Below are positions 8,601 to 16,313 of a DNA stretch of 64,000 nucleotides, piece by piece. This DNA comes from Streptomyces rubellomurinus (GTDB taxonomy: Bacteria; Actinomycetota; Actinomycetes; Streptomycetales; Streptomycetaceae): the NCBI RefSeq assembly GCF_000961885.1, contig NZ_JZKH01000014.1, forward strand, positions 1 through 64,000. Direction: 5' to 3'. The notes beneath the pieces were generated by a model, which saw nothing but the letters and a program-made list of their open reading frames with translations, was not told the origin of the DNA and did not search any database. How positions within the stretch are numbered: position 1 is the first letter of the stretch; each line of letters starts with the position of its first letter. Made by a program: the position numbers and the translations under genes.

Positions 8601-9371
8601 CCACCGGGGCGTCACCCGCAGGGTGGCCGGGGCGGTGGACGGGGCGAGCGCGGCCACCGGGACCCCGAGGTCGACGATCAGCCCGAGCGCCCGCAGCAGC
8701 ATCGGGTGGTCGGCGAGTCTGGCGACGATGTCGTGGAATTCGGGCTGCTCCGGGGCGCCGGGCGGGGCCGCCGCCGCGCTGTCCGGACGCCGGTAGAAGT
8801 CGTAGGCCCGGCGCAGCGGCGACGGCTCCGTACCGGCGTCGGTGTCGGACGGTCGCAGGCCGCTCTGCCAGCCCTCGTTGACGGTGCGCAGCGTGGCCCG
8901 CAGCGCCTCGGGATCGGTCTGGTGCGCCGCCGCCAGCGCGGAGCCGCTCTGCCCGTAGGCGGCGCTGATCTGCGCGCCGGCCTGGCTGGCGGGCATGTGC
9001 ACGGCCTGCCGGTCCTGGTAGGAGGCGGGCTGGTAGGGCCGGACGGCCAGGTCGGGCGGGAACAGCGCGCTCCACGCGGACTGCTGCTGCGCGGCCGTGA
9101 ACAGCGTCGGGTTCCCATCGAGGTCGAGGTGCGGCACGGGCTGCGCCGGCACGACGGTGTCGCCGCGGTTCATCGTGAAGCCGACCGCCGCGAGGGCCTG
9201 CGGCCAGGCTTGCAGGCCGAAATCGGAGAGCCGCAGCGGCTGGTCGGCCGGGCCCAGCAGTCGCGGGGTCAGCAGCACCGAGCACAGCGCCAGTTGGCCG
9301 CCGTCGACGGTCGCGACGCGGCCGGCCGGAATGACGGTCCACACGAACTGGCGGGTCAGCGAGGTAGCCAT
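5634..9371 (-). CDS. Very large protein of unknown function, operon partner
   Basis: 1245 aa. The ATG at 9371 is preceded by GGAG that overlaps the stop of the upstream reading frame (9377-9379), which implies translational coupling; the open frame extends upstream only by chance. No signal peptide or membrane helix is visible. The composition is beta-rich with many short domains. An Ala/Pro/Gly repeat (GAAPGAAPGAAP, around 8400-8450) separates an N-terminal part from the rest, and a phrase like FGRHYQLRARLADLAGG recalls beta-sandwich domains of large structural proteins. I do not recognise an enzyme active site. Being always beside two other unknowns, it may be part of a multi-protein assembly, but that is inference. 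Confidence 0.85.
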   Translation of the reverse strand: MATSLTRQFVWTVIPAGRVATVDGGQLALCSVLLTPRLLGPADQPLRLSDFGLQAWPQALAAVGFTMNRGDTVVPAQPVPHLDLDGNPTLFTAAQQQSAWSALFPPDLAVRPYQPASYQDRQAVHMPASQAGAQISAAYGQSGSALAAAHQTDPEALRATLRTVNEGWQSGLRPSDTDAGTEPSPLRRAYDFYRRPDSAAAAPPGAPEQPEFHDIVARLADHPMLLRALGLIVDLGVPVAALAPSTAPATLRVTPRWPGSEPTAGWAGAAQDDLSPTTAYTLSGTRFVPAAGSGPQAAPFALGMLALAGAALGAAPGAAPGAAPAGDGANGRFEIMPFDVDGAALRMVGIAASGDGGPASDHADDTGLPALRSAGVALLDTDREQEHDNRLRRAQDRATREGLLGSPLTADNLVAGYRLDVWDDRTRTWRSLCQRRVRYGVGGLQLGGADGLLEEGCVRVDSVTTGAGADSAVYVHQTVARWDGWSAVAPRPDRIAEPVDTPDLPFTMVLGHEPGSLPRLRFGRHYQLRARLADLAGGGLRPGEPDADEQHSASFPHRRFDPVPAPELLPTRPYVDGEGPSRLVVRSDRGTSAADYAAAHGYPADDLRYLFAPKAPLELALQHGVFDSAVGAAAVPPIDSAFTTAVRADRDVTDIPGAQPHDEGAGSYQVVPATGVDLPWLPDPGAPLFAVGVRSRPVDPVTGTEGTTTGFDGADHLHLQHRWGKWPDYPPVGLRLVAGPAGCTASIPDTGAPRVMTVELGPAEQATLDLVSCPGLADVPNHGVAIWAGADPADSTKTTNQLVYHGHIRTVTPPHTITVVHAVQRPLVDPGGRFVASRQTGDTDAILRITDLVLDVASTGRIDVHAEWSDFEDVITDPPSAPAAAAFATHVGSYDVAYTRPDLALPTIVHTFGDTRRRQVTYTVTAISRFHDFFGRLTAVDPEACTVRVTLPGTTDVPCSARPPAPRPRYTVPAFAWSRSSSGGVHRSTRGGGLRVFLERPWFASGTDERLAVIVSAGSEPDHVSLTGKDPIWTTDAPKSPLRADQVVAALGAVPEVLDEAGGGVTAVLHPVTFDAEPNCWLADIDLSPLAATSYRPFVRLSLCRYQEHTAVDVPHLSAPVETEPLQLFPPRDLVVTQAAAGITAVLGGKGPDGPEANTVRVELQAATSAATAALGDDAVIGSSGWTTVAATSGALGAQLQLSIPAGETRPLRVLVTEVENYPAQDPGPGRQGTRLVYAETVRLT

Positions 9372-9376
9372 GCGGA

Positions 9377-9736
9377 TCACTCCGGTGCGAAGGCCTGGCA
9401 GTACGTCTGCCACGGGTAGGACGCCGTGTCCCGGCCGAGAGCCTCCTGCACCGAGAACCCGGGTTCCGGGCCGACCATGAAAGCGACCAGGGCGACGGGG
9501 TTGCCCCCGTGCACGGGCGGCGCCGGTTCGGAGCCTCCGAACGACTTGGAGCACCCGATCTCCACCGAGGTCGACCAGAACGTCAGGTCGACGCTGATGA
9601 CCAGCCGGGCCGACCCCGTCAGCATGTTCGGCACGTAGGTCATCGCGATGGTCAGTTCGACCGACACCGAGACCAGTCCGAGCACCCGGACCATGCCCCC
9701 GATCCGGAGGTAGCCGGTGATCTCGACGGCGCTGCC
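9377..9736 (-). pseudogene. In-frame continuation of the 781-aa gene beyond a TAG
   Basis: The frame of the gene at 9737-12082 stays open for 119 further codons after its TAG stop (9737-9739), ending with TGA at 9377-9379. The continued sequence (after FGGVTFTK comes GSAVEITGYLRIGG, then SVSVELTIAMTYVP) has the same beta-strand character and GC-rich third positions as the gene before the stop. The next gene's ribosome site overlaps this distal TGA. A single CAG-to-TAG change would explain the interruption. It may be a true truncation, a stop that is read through, or a base error. Confidence 0.75.
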
Positions 9737-12082
9737 CTACTTGGTGAACGTCACCCCGCCGAACACGTGCACCTCGCCCGAGGCCACCCCGAAGTCCATC
9801 GCGGCGCAGGCACCGAACTCGAGCGAACCGACGAACCGTTGGAGCCCGCCGGAGTCGCCGGCCCCGATGGCCAGTTCGAGGTAGCCGCCGCCTCCGAACG
9901 CGGAGACCACCACCAGGAAGGGCTGTTCGCGCGATGCGAAGGAGAACTCCACCAGCACCGGCTCGTTGACGAACGACAGGGTGATCGCGGCCTGCAGCCG
10001 GATGTTCCGCAAGGTGAAGGCGCCCATCGACAGCGGGCTCGGCACGGCCGCCGCGAACGTCGCCTTGATGGCCTTGTCCGAGACCTCGATCGCCGGGGCG
10101 GCGTCGCCCACCTGGGGCAGCGCCTGCTGCAGCTTCTGCACGAAGGCGAGGCTGCCGGTGAGCCGGGCGCCGCCGATCGAGAACGAGGTGGTGGGCAGGG
10201 CTCCGGTTTCGGCGTGGAACTTCAGTTCGCGGAAGTCGAGCTCGACCAGGGTGTCCTGCGGCGGGATGCTCAGCGTGAAGTTGCTGACGGTGCCGTCCGT
10301 GACCACCGGCGGCGGCCCGCCGTTCGCGGCGGCGGGCTTGGTCGTCACGGTGAGGCCGACCTGGCAGGTGGCGCCCGTGGTCGGGGCGAACGGGCCCGAC
10401 GGCTGGGTCAGTTCCTGCGCCCAGGTCAGTGTCGCGACGGGATGGTCGCCGCCCGACCACGTGATCGTCGGGCGGCCGTGCTCCGGCGAGATCCGGGAGA
10501 TGAGCTCGCGGAGCGGGAAGACGCCCAGCAGGTTCGCGTCCGGGGGGAACAGCTCGGCCGGGTCGGTCGGGAGACGATCGGTGATCGGCCCCAGCGTCCG
10601 CGAGATCCGGTTGACGTTCATGTTCGGCGCGGCCACCACCCCGGCGCGGGCCGAGCCGAACTTCAACGGGAGCGTGTCGAACTTCAGGAGCACATCGGGG
10701 ACTTCGGCCCCGGCCGGGGTCTGCACCAGCTCGTCGGACAGCTGGGCGTTCAGGATCCCGTCCGCTCCCAGCAGCTGGCGCACGGCCGGCAGCATCACCT
10801 CGAGCCCGGTCACCACGGGGTGGAATCCGGGGCCGTCCGCGACGGGTTTGCCGCCGAAGGTCAGCGACCGTACGTGCTGGACGGCGCCGTCGAAAGCCTC
10901 GGTCGGGCTCTTCACCGCGACGGCCATGAACCGCCCGACCGACGCCTGAGGTCGCCCAGCCGCCGCGTCATGGACGGCGCCCGGCCCCTGGGCGTAGACG
11001 GCGTCGAGCTGGTCGGACCCGGCACCGGCGTGGAACAGCAGTGGCAACGCCATCTCCACGACGTCCCCGGCGGCCCGGGCATGCACCGAGAACAGCACCG
11101 GGGCGCCGCCGCGCGTCGGCCAGAACGTGGTGGTGTCCGCCGGCTGATCCAACCCGTCGACCATCAGCGGGGCCAGCTCGACGTGCTGGAACGGGAATTG
11201 GCGCTCCGCGAGGTCGAAGTCGCGGGCCGGCTCGGTGATCACCAGTGACCGCGTCCCGCGCAGCACCGCCACCGGCGCGTCGCCGGACTCGAACCGGCGT
11301 TCGTAGGTCTCGACGAAGGATGCCCGGTGGCCGAAGGGGAACAGCACGCCGGTTTCCAGCACGCGGACGTAGAAGTCCCGGCCCATGGCGGCGCGGTGCG
11401 TCCAGTCGAGCTCCCCGGCATCCCCGCGCCAGCTGATGGAGCCGCCGAACCACGCCCCGGACGCGCTGAGGATCAGCCGGTCCACCGCCATCGGCTGGCC
11501 CGGATGTGCGGCCGCCTGCGCGTCGATCCTGTCGAAGAAGCCGCCCAACGGGGTGCCACCCGCGAAGCCCGCGTCGCCGCCCAGCGGCAGCGTCCGCAGC
11601 GGGGACACGGACGCGTACGCACCGCCGTCGGCGACCAGCCGGGTGTGCCACAGTTCCGTGACGCCGCCGGACCCCGTGGCCGGCGCGGCGCGGTGCACGC
11701 AGGTGGTGTCCGCCACCAGCCCGAGCAGCACCCGCCACGGAATCTCCAGCGTGCTGCCGTCGGCCGCCGTGCCGGGAACCGGTCGAAGCCGGCCCATCGC
11801 CGTGAGGAGACCGCTCCCGGACAGCGGAATCGGCCGGTCGTCCACCGGGAACTCCAGCCTGGAGGGCCCGGCCGGACGGCCTTCGCTCGACGACGACCCG
11901 GGCGGCGGCGCCGTTTCGGCGATGTGCTGCGCGGCGAACTCGACGACCAGCCGGCCGCCCGGCCCGGTGGACACCAGCTCGGGCCCGGCCGCTCCCTCCT
12001 GTTCGGCCAGACCGACCGCCGTGACGGTCACCCTCACGAGGTCCGGCGGTCGCAGCACCAGAGAGGTCACCGGCTCGGTCAT
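9737..12082 (-). CDS. Large protein of unknown function, first major gene of operon
   Basis: 781 aa to a TAG stop, or 901 aa if the stop is ignored (see 9377-9736). No signal peptide. The N-terminal half has long beta-rich stretches with phrases such as FGHRASFVETYERRFE and RSLVITEPARDFD; the C-terminal half has regular strands (GYLELAIG, GEVHVFGGVTF). I have a general memory of similar uncharacterised actinobacterial proteins but no named family. It heads the leftward operon with the 1245-aa and 408-aa proteins. The ATG at 12082 is 3 nt after the stop of a possible small leader frame. A -10-like TAGTGT at 12359-12364 with TTGCTT 15 nt further upstream is a possible but badly spaced promoter. 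Confidence 0.85.
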   Translation of the reverse strand: MTEPVTSLVLRPPDLVRVTVTAVGLAEQEGAAGPELVSTGPGGRLVVEFAAQHIAETAPPPGSSSSEGRPAGPSRLEFPVDDRPIPLSGSGLLTAMGRLRPVPGTAADGSTLEIPWRVLLGLVADTTCVHRAAPATGSGGVTELWHTRLVADGGAYASVSPLRTLPLGGDAGFAGGTPLGGFFDRIDAQAAAHPGQPMAVDRLILSASGAWFGGSISWRGDAGELDWTHRAAMGRDFYVRVLETGVLFPFGHRASFVETYERRFESGDAPVAVLRGTRSLVITEPARDFDLAERQFPFQHVELAPLMVDGLDQPADTTTFWPTRGGAPVLFSVHARAAGDVVEMALPLLFHAGAGSDQLDAVYAQGPGAVHDAAAGRPQASVGRFMAVAVKSPTEAFDGAVQHVRSLTFGGKPVADGPGFHPVVTGLEVMLPAVRQLLGADGILNAQLSDELVQTPAGAEVPDVLLKFDTLPLKFGSARAGVVAAPNMNVNRISRTLGPITDRLPTDPAELFPPDANLLGVFPLRELISRISPEHGRPTITWSGGDHPVATLTWAQELTQPSGPFAPTTGATCQVGLTVTTKPAAANGGPPPVVTDGTVSNFTLSIPPQDTLVELDFRELKFHAETGALPTTSFSIGGARLTGSLAFVQKLQQALPQVGDAAPAIEVSDKAIKATFAAAVPSPLSMGAFTLRNIRLQAAITLSFVNEPVLVEFSFASREQPFLVVVSAFGGGGYLELAIGAGDSGGLQRFVGSLEFGACAAMDFGVASGEVHVFGGVTFTK

Positions 12083-12510
12083 CGCTCATCCACCACCTTC
12101 CCGCCGCCCGGCGGCCGTCCCGTCCGCGAAGGTGAGCTCGCGCAGCAGCGCGCGGTCCGTGGGGGTAGCTGGGGCAGGAGGGGCCAGGAGGTCGTGCACC
12201 AGGCGCTCGGCAACGCGGAGTCTCACGAGGGCACGCCGCACCCCGAGCAGGAGGAAGGGGGTCGGCGGGGTCGAGCCGGGGCGCGGAACGCGGCCCTCGT
12301 GCGGGATCCGGAGGGCACAGACGGGCGACGCTCCGGATCGGATGCTTCGTTCACCCCCACACTACGCCGGTCGGGTGAAAAGCAACACCGTCCGTACTCG
12401 CCGCCGCCCTGACCGAGCGTCACCGCTCGCCGCCGCCGGAGCGTGACCGGCGGGGACACGGCCGCCGGGCGGCGGGGTCACGGGGTGGTGGGCCGGTAGC
12501 GTCGCGGGGC
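12083..12510. other. Divergent intergenic region
   Basis: This 428-nt region separates the leftward unknown operon from the rightward epimerase. It holds a possible small leftward frame (12086-12241), a possible leftward promoter (TTGCTT 12380-12385, TAGTGT 12359-12364, spacing only 15), and a TAGCGT at 12497-12502 eight nt before the epimerase ATG that could be the -10 of a near-leaderless transcript. Nothing else is recognisable. Confidence 0.4.
12086..12241 (-). CDS. Possible 51-aa small protein at operon head
   Basis: A GTG-started frame of 51 codons ends 3 nt before the ATG of the gene at 12082. Its residues form a plausible amphipathic helix (LRVAERLVHDLLA) and third positions are mostly G or C. 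No good ribosome site is visible, so translation is uncertain. If real, it would be coupled to the unknown operon. Confidence 0.25.
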   Translation of the reverse strand: MRRALVRLRVAERLVHDLLAPPAPATPTDRALLRELTFADGTAAGRREGGG

Positions 12511-13566
12511 ATGAGGATTCTGGTCACCGGCGGTGCCGGGTTCATCGGGTCGACGGTCGTCCGGGCGCTGGCGGCCGCGGGGCACGAGGTCCGGGTGCTG
12601 GACGCGCTGCTGCCCGCCGTGCATCCGTCCGGCGTGATGCCCGTGCTGCCGGACGGCGTGGAGGCGCGGCGCGGTGACGTGCGGGACGCGGCGGTGGTCG
12701 GGCGGGCGCTGGAGGGTGTGGACGCGGTCTGCCACCAGGCGGCGATGGTGGGGCTGGGGCTCGACCTCGACGACGCGCCGGACTACGCGGCCTGCAACGA
12801 CCTCGGCACGGCCGTGCTGCTCGCCGCGATGGCGCGCTCGGGGGTGCGGCGCCTGGTGCTCGCCGGGTCGATGGTGGTCTACGGGGAGGGCCGGTACCGC
12901 TGCCCGGCGCACGGGGACGTCGCGCCCGGCCCGCGGCGCCCGGCGGCGCTGGACGCCGGCCGGTTCGAGCCGCCGTGCCCGCACTGCGGGGCCGAGCTGG
13001 GCCCCGGGCTGGTGGCGGAGGACGCGCCGGCCGACCCGCGCAACGTGTACGCGGCCACCAAGCTGGCCCAGGAGCACCTGGCCGCCGCCTGGGCCCGCGC
13101 CTGCGGCGGCCGCGTCCTGACGCTGCGCTACCACAACGTCTACGGGCCGGGCATGCCGCGCGACACCCCGTACGCCGGGGTCGCCTCGCTGTTCCGCTCG
13201 GCCCTGGCCCGCGGCGAGGCGCCCCGGGTGTTCGAGGACGGCGGGCAGCGCCGGGACTTCGTCCACGTCCGGGACGTCGCCGACGCCAACCTCGCCGCCC
13301 TCGCGGCGGTCGGCGACCGGCCGCCGGGCAGTGCCCGGGCCTACAACGTGGGCAGCGGCGAGGTCCGGACGGTCGGGGCAATGGCCGAGGCGCTGGCCGC
13401 CGCCCACGGCGGGCCGGCGCCGGTGGTGACCGGCGAGTACCGGCTCGGCGACGTCCGGCACGTCACGGCGGACTCGTCCCGGCTGCGCGCCGAGCTCGGC
13501 TGGCGGCCGCGGGTGTCCTTCGCGGACGGCATGGTGGAGTTCGCGGCCGCGCCGCAGCGCGCCTGA
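12511..13566 (+). CDS. NAD-dependent epimerase/dehydratase with Cys-rich insert
   Basis: 351 aa, an extended short-chain dehydrogenase. The Rossmann motif is TGGAGFIGS at 6-14; Ser120 (LAGSMVVYG) and Y180-x3-K184 (YAATK) complete the catalytic set. It should act on a nucleotide sugar. Unusually, about 35 residues between the catalytic Ser and Tyr carry C131-x2-H134 and C156-x2-C159, a zinc-knuckle-like arrangement. It is followed by a GT2-DUF2064 fusion and a methyltransferase on the same strand, suggesting a glycan or glycosylated-metabolite pathway. ATG at 12511; TAGCGT eight nt upstream hints at a leaderless mRNA. Confidence 0.9.
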   Translation: MRILVTGGAGFIGSTVVRALAAAGHEVRVLDALLPAVHPSGVMPVLPDGVEARRGDVRDAAVVGRALEGVDAVCHQAAMVGLGLDLDDAPDYAACNDLGTAVLLAAMARSGVRRLVLAGSMVVYGEGRYRCPAHGDVAPGPRRPAALDAGRFEPPCPHCGAELGPGLVAEDAPADPRNVYAATKLAQEHLAAAWARACGGRVLTLRYHNVYGPGMPRDTPYAGVASLFRSALARGEAPRVFEDGGQRRDFVHVRDVADANLAALAAVGDRPPGSARAYNVGSGEVRTVGAMAEALAAAHGGPAPVVTGEYRLGDVRHVTADSSRLRAELGWRPRVSFADGMVEFAAAPQRA

Positions 13567-13674
13567 CGGCGAGTGCGGGAGGATCCCCCGAACGGCCCCA
13601 CCCGGGCGGCCGCGGCACCCCCGCACGGGCGCGGTTCGGCCCCCTCGGCACCGGCCACCGTTAGCGTGACCGCC

Positions 13675-15015
13675 GTGACTCCTCCCCCTCCTCCCCCGTG
13701 GGCCGTCGACGTCGTGCTGCCCTGCCTCGACGAGGCCGCCGCACTGCCCTGGGTGCTCGCGCGGATCCCGGACGGCTGGCGGGCGATCGTCGTGGACAAC
13801 GGCTCCCGGGACGGCTCCGCCGAGCTCGCCCGCTCCCTCGGCGCGACCGTGGTCGAGGAACCCCGGCGCGGCTTCGGCGCCGCCTGCCACGCCGGGCTGC
13901 GCGCCGCCACCGCCGACCTGGTCTGCTTCCTGGACTGCGACGGCTCGCTCGACCCCGCCCAACTCCCCCGGGTCACCGGCCCGGTGCTGGCCGGCGCCGC
14001 CGACCTGGTGCTCGGCCGGCGCCGACCGGCCACCGCCGGCGCCTGGCCCCCGCACGCCCGCCTCGCCAACGCCCTGCTCGCCCGCCGGCTGCGGGCCCGC
14101 ACCGGCGCGCCGCTGCACGACCTCGGCCCGATGCGCGCCGCCCGCCGCGAACGGCTGCTGGCCCTGGGCCTCGGCGACCGGCGCTCCGGCTACCCGCTGG
14201 AGATGGTGCTCGCGGCCTCCGCCGCCGGGCTGCGGATCGCCGAGACCCCGGTGGACTACCTGCCGCGCGCGGGACGGTCCAAGGTCACCGGCACCGTGCG
14301 CGGCACCCGCCAGGCCGTCCGCGACATGCGGGCGGTGCTGGCCGCGCCGCCGCCCACCCTGCTGGTGATCGCCAAGGCGCCCGCCCCCGGCCGGGTGAAG
14401 ACCCGCCTCACCCCGCCCTGCACCCCGGACCAGGCGGCGGACCTCGCCGGGGCCGCGCTCGCCGACACCCTGCACACCCTGGGCGCGATGCCCGCCGGGC
14501 GGCGCCTGCTGGTCCTGGACGGCGTTCCCGGCCGCTGGCTGCCGCCGGGCTGGGAGGTCGTCCCGCAGGGCGGCGGCGGCCTCGACCGGCGGCTGGCCGC
14601 CGCCTTCGCCGACGCCGCCCGGTTGGCCCCGCGGGCCCCCGCGCTGCTGGTCGGCATGGACACCCCGCAGCTGGAGGCGGCCGCGCTGGCCGAACCGCTG
14701 TCCGCCGCCCGCCGCCCGGGCGTGGACGCCTGGTACGGCCCGGCGGCCGACGGCGGGTTCTGGGCGCTCGGCCTGGCCCGGCCGAGCGCGGAGCTGGCCG
14801 CCCGCCTCCTGCACGGCGTGCCGATGTCCACCCCGGGCACGGGCGCGGCGCTCCTGCGCCGCCTGGCGCAGGCCCGACTGACCGTCCACCACCTGCCCCG
14901 GCTCACCGACGTGGACACCATGGAGGACGCCCACCAGGTGGCCGCCGAGGCCCCCGGCAGCCGCTTCGCCGCGCGGCTGCGCGCCCTCGACTCCGCGCCG
15001 GAGGTGGCGAGTTGA
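13675..15015 (+). CDS. GT2 glycosyltransferase fused to DUF2064 (TIGR04282-like) domain
   Basis: 446 aa. Residues 1 to about 215 form a GT2 (dolichol-phosphate-mannose-synthase-like) domain: VVLPCLDEAAALP, DNGSRDGS, FLDCDGS as the metal-binding DxD region, and YPLEMVLAA. From about 220 comes a DUF2064 domain (LLVIAKAPAPGRVKTRL at its start, GMDTPQLE later), related to nucleotidyltransferases and found in TIGR04282 proteins of arsenosugar-type clusters. The GTG at 13675 was chosen; TAGCGT at 13662-13667 is placed to give a leaderless mRNA there, and a GTG at 13666 is the alternative. Its stop overlaps the TTG start of the next gene by 3 nt, so the two are coupled. Confidence 0.88.
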   Translation: MTPPPPPPWAVDVVLPCLDEAAALPWVLARIPDGWRAIVVDNGSRDGSAELARSLGATVVEEPRRGFGAACHAGLRAATADLVCFLDCDGSLDPAQLPRVTGPVLAGAADLVLGRRRPATAGAWPPHARLANALLARRLRARTGAPLHDLGPMRAARRERLLALGLGDRRSGYPLEMVLAASAAGLRIAETPVDYLPRAGRSKVTGTVRGTRQAVRDMRAVLAAPPPTLLVIAKAPAPGRVKTRLTPPCTPDQAADLAGAALADTLHTLGAMPAGRRLLVLDGVPGRWLPPGWEVVPQGGGGLDRRLAAAFADAARLAPRAPALLVGMDTPQLEAAALAEPLSAARRPGVDAWYGPAADGGFWALGLARPSAELAARLLHGVPMSTPGTGAALLRRLAQARLTVHHLPRLTDVDTMEDAHQVAAEAPGSRFAARLRALDSAPEVAS

Positions 15016-15665
15016 CGGTCGCCGCGGCCTGGGTGGACGACCCCTTCGCCGACGCCGTCCGGACCGGCCGGGGCCCGCTCTGGCTGCGCCGCGAGGACGG
15101 CCGGCGGCGGCGCCTGGACATCGAACGCTGGTGCGCGCCGGCGGCCGGCGCCGACCACAGCCTGCTGCTGCGCTGCGCCCGGCTGCGGGCGCCCGTCCTC
15201 GACCTCGGCTGCGGCCCCGGCCGGCTGGTGACCGCGCTGCTCGCCCTCGGCGTGCCCGTCCTCGGCGTGGACGTGACCGGGGCGGCCGTCGCCCGCACGG
15301 TGGGCCTCGGCGGCCCCGCGCTGTGCCGGTCCGTCTTCGACCGCCTGCCCGCCGAGGGCCGCTGGGGCGCCGCACTCCTCGCCGACGGCAACCTCGGGAT
15401 CGGCGGCGACCCGGGCGCACTGCTCCGCCGCGGCGCCGAACTCATCGCCCCGGACGGACAGTTGCTGGTCGAGGTGGAGCCACGGGAGGTCGAGGAGCGC
15501 GCCCTCGTCCGGGTGGAGGGGCCGGACGGCCGGCTCGGCCCGGCCTTCCCCTGGGCCCGGCTGGGCACCGCCGCCGCCCTGCGGCGGGCCCGCGCCGCGG
15601 GTCTCGTCGAGGCGGAACGCTGGACCTCGTACGGCCGCCGCTTCCTCGCGCTGCGCAAGGCCTGA
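15012..15665 (+). CDS. Class I SAM-dependent methyltransferase
   Basis: 217 aa from a TTG overlapping the preceding stop (TTGA). Motif I is VLDLGCGPGRLV, followed by the acidic strand end VLGVDVTG; the fold continues with a motif around ELIAPDGQLLVEVEP. The acceptor cannot be told. A later start is unlikely because residues before motif I look conserved in character. It ends a three-gene rightward operon and is convergent with the cytochrome b gene at 15705. Confidence 0.88.
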   Translation: MTVAAAWVDDPFADAVRTGRGPLWLRREDGRRRRLDIERWCAPAAGADHSLLLRCARLRAPVLDLGCGPGRLVTALLALGVPVLGVDVTGAAVARTVGLGGPALCRSVFDRLPAEGRWGAALLADGNLGIGGDPGALLRRGAELIAPDGQLLVEVEPREVEERALVRVEGPDGRLGPAFPWARLGTAAALRRARAAGLVEAERWTSYGRRFLALRKA

Positions 15666-15697
15666 GCCGCCGGTCCGCGTGCGGGCGGGCCGGCGGC
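15666..15697. terminator. Hairpin between convergent genes
   Basis: An 8-bp GC stem (GCCGCCGG / CCGGCGGC) with a 16-nt loop lies in the 39-nt gap between the convergent methyltransferase and cytochrome b genes. It may terminate both transcripts. High GC makes such stems common, so confidence is modest. Confidence 0.45.
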
Positions 15698-15704
15698 CCG
15701 GCCG

Positions 15705-16313
15705 CTACTCCGGCTCCGCGGCCCGCCAGTGCGGGTGCTCGCGCTCGGCCCACCGCCGTTCGACCAGCCCGGTCCGCATGCCCAGCCGCGCCTCGCGGTC
15801 CCGCCAGGCCATCCGGACGTGCCCGGCGACGACGACGGCGATGGCGGCGGCCAGCCAGTCGTGCACGAAGGTCGCACCGGTGCGCCAGGACGCCGGGGCG
15901 AGGTGGGTGAGCCACATCAGCAGCCCGGTGCCGACGATCACCAGGATCGCGCCGAGCGTCCACTGCGCGTACAGCTTCTGCCCCGCGTTGAACTTGCCGG
16001 CCGGCCGGTGCGCGGCCCGGCCGCGGACGGCCCGCAGCCACTGCCGGTCCACCGCGGTGAAGCGGCTCAGCCGAACGAAGTCCGCCCGCAGGTCGCGGAA
16101 GGCGAGGCCGAGCAGCAGCGGCACCGGCAGCGCCAGGCCGCACCACACGTGCACGGTGACCACCAGCGGGCGGTTGCCGACCAGTTCGGCGAGCGGCGCG
16201 ACGTAGAGGCAGGCGGCCGTGGCGAGGCAGACGCCCATCAGTGCGGCGGTCGTGCGGTGCACCCAGCGCTCGGCGCGGGAGAAGCGCAGGACCAGGTCAG
16301 CTCGTCGGCGCAT
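15705..16313 (-). CDS. Membrane cytochrome b (b561/FdnI-like), partner of molybdoenzyme
   Basis: 202 aa with four hydrophobic helices (about 22-42, 48-70, 117-137, 145-165). Histidines placed in or near helices (H19 in RWVHR, HVWCG, FVHDW, GHVRM) fit di-heme ligation as in formate-dehydrogenase gamma-type cytochromes, and FNAGQKLY is typical of that group. It should pass electrons between the quinone pool and the extracytoplasmic molybdopterin protein. Its start overlaps the end of that gene (16297-17010) by 17 nt, which strongly implies a two-subunit enzyme. Confidence 0.85.
   Translation of the reverse strand: MRRRADLVLRFSRAERWVHRTTAALMGVCLATAACLYVAPLAELVGNRPLVVTVHVWCGLALPVPLLLGLAFRDLRADFVRLSRFTAVDRQWLRAVRGRAAHRPAGKFNAGQKLYAQWTLGAILVIVGTGLLMWLTHLAPASWRTGATFVHDWLAAAIAVVVAGHVRMAWRDREARLGMRTGLVERRWAEREHPHWRAAEPE

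Noticed and set aside
5722..11248. Very long opposite-strand open frames over the giant-protein operon (for example 6162-8549 and 9509-11248 on the plus strand).
   Set aside because: They are Arg/Gly/Ala/Pro-rich, lack domains and ribosome sites, and mirror the third-position GC bias of the real minus-strand genes.
12223..12459. 78-codon minus-strand frame upstream of the unknown operon.
   Set aside because: Arg/Pro/Ser-rich with no ribosome site; another frame (12086-12241) has a better but still weak case.
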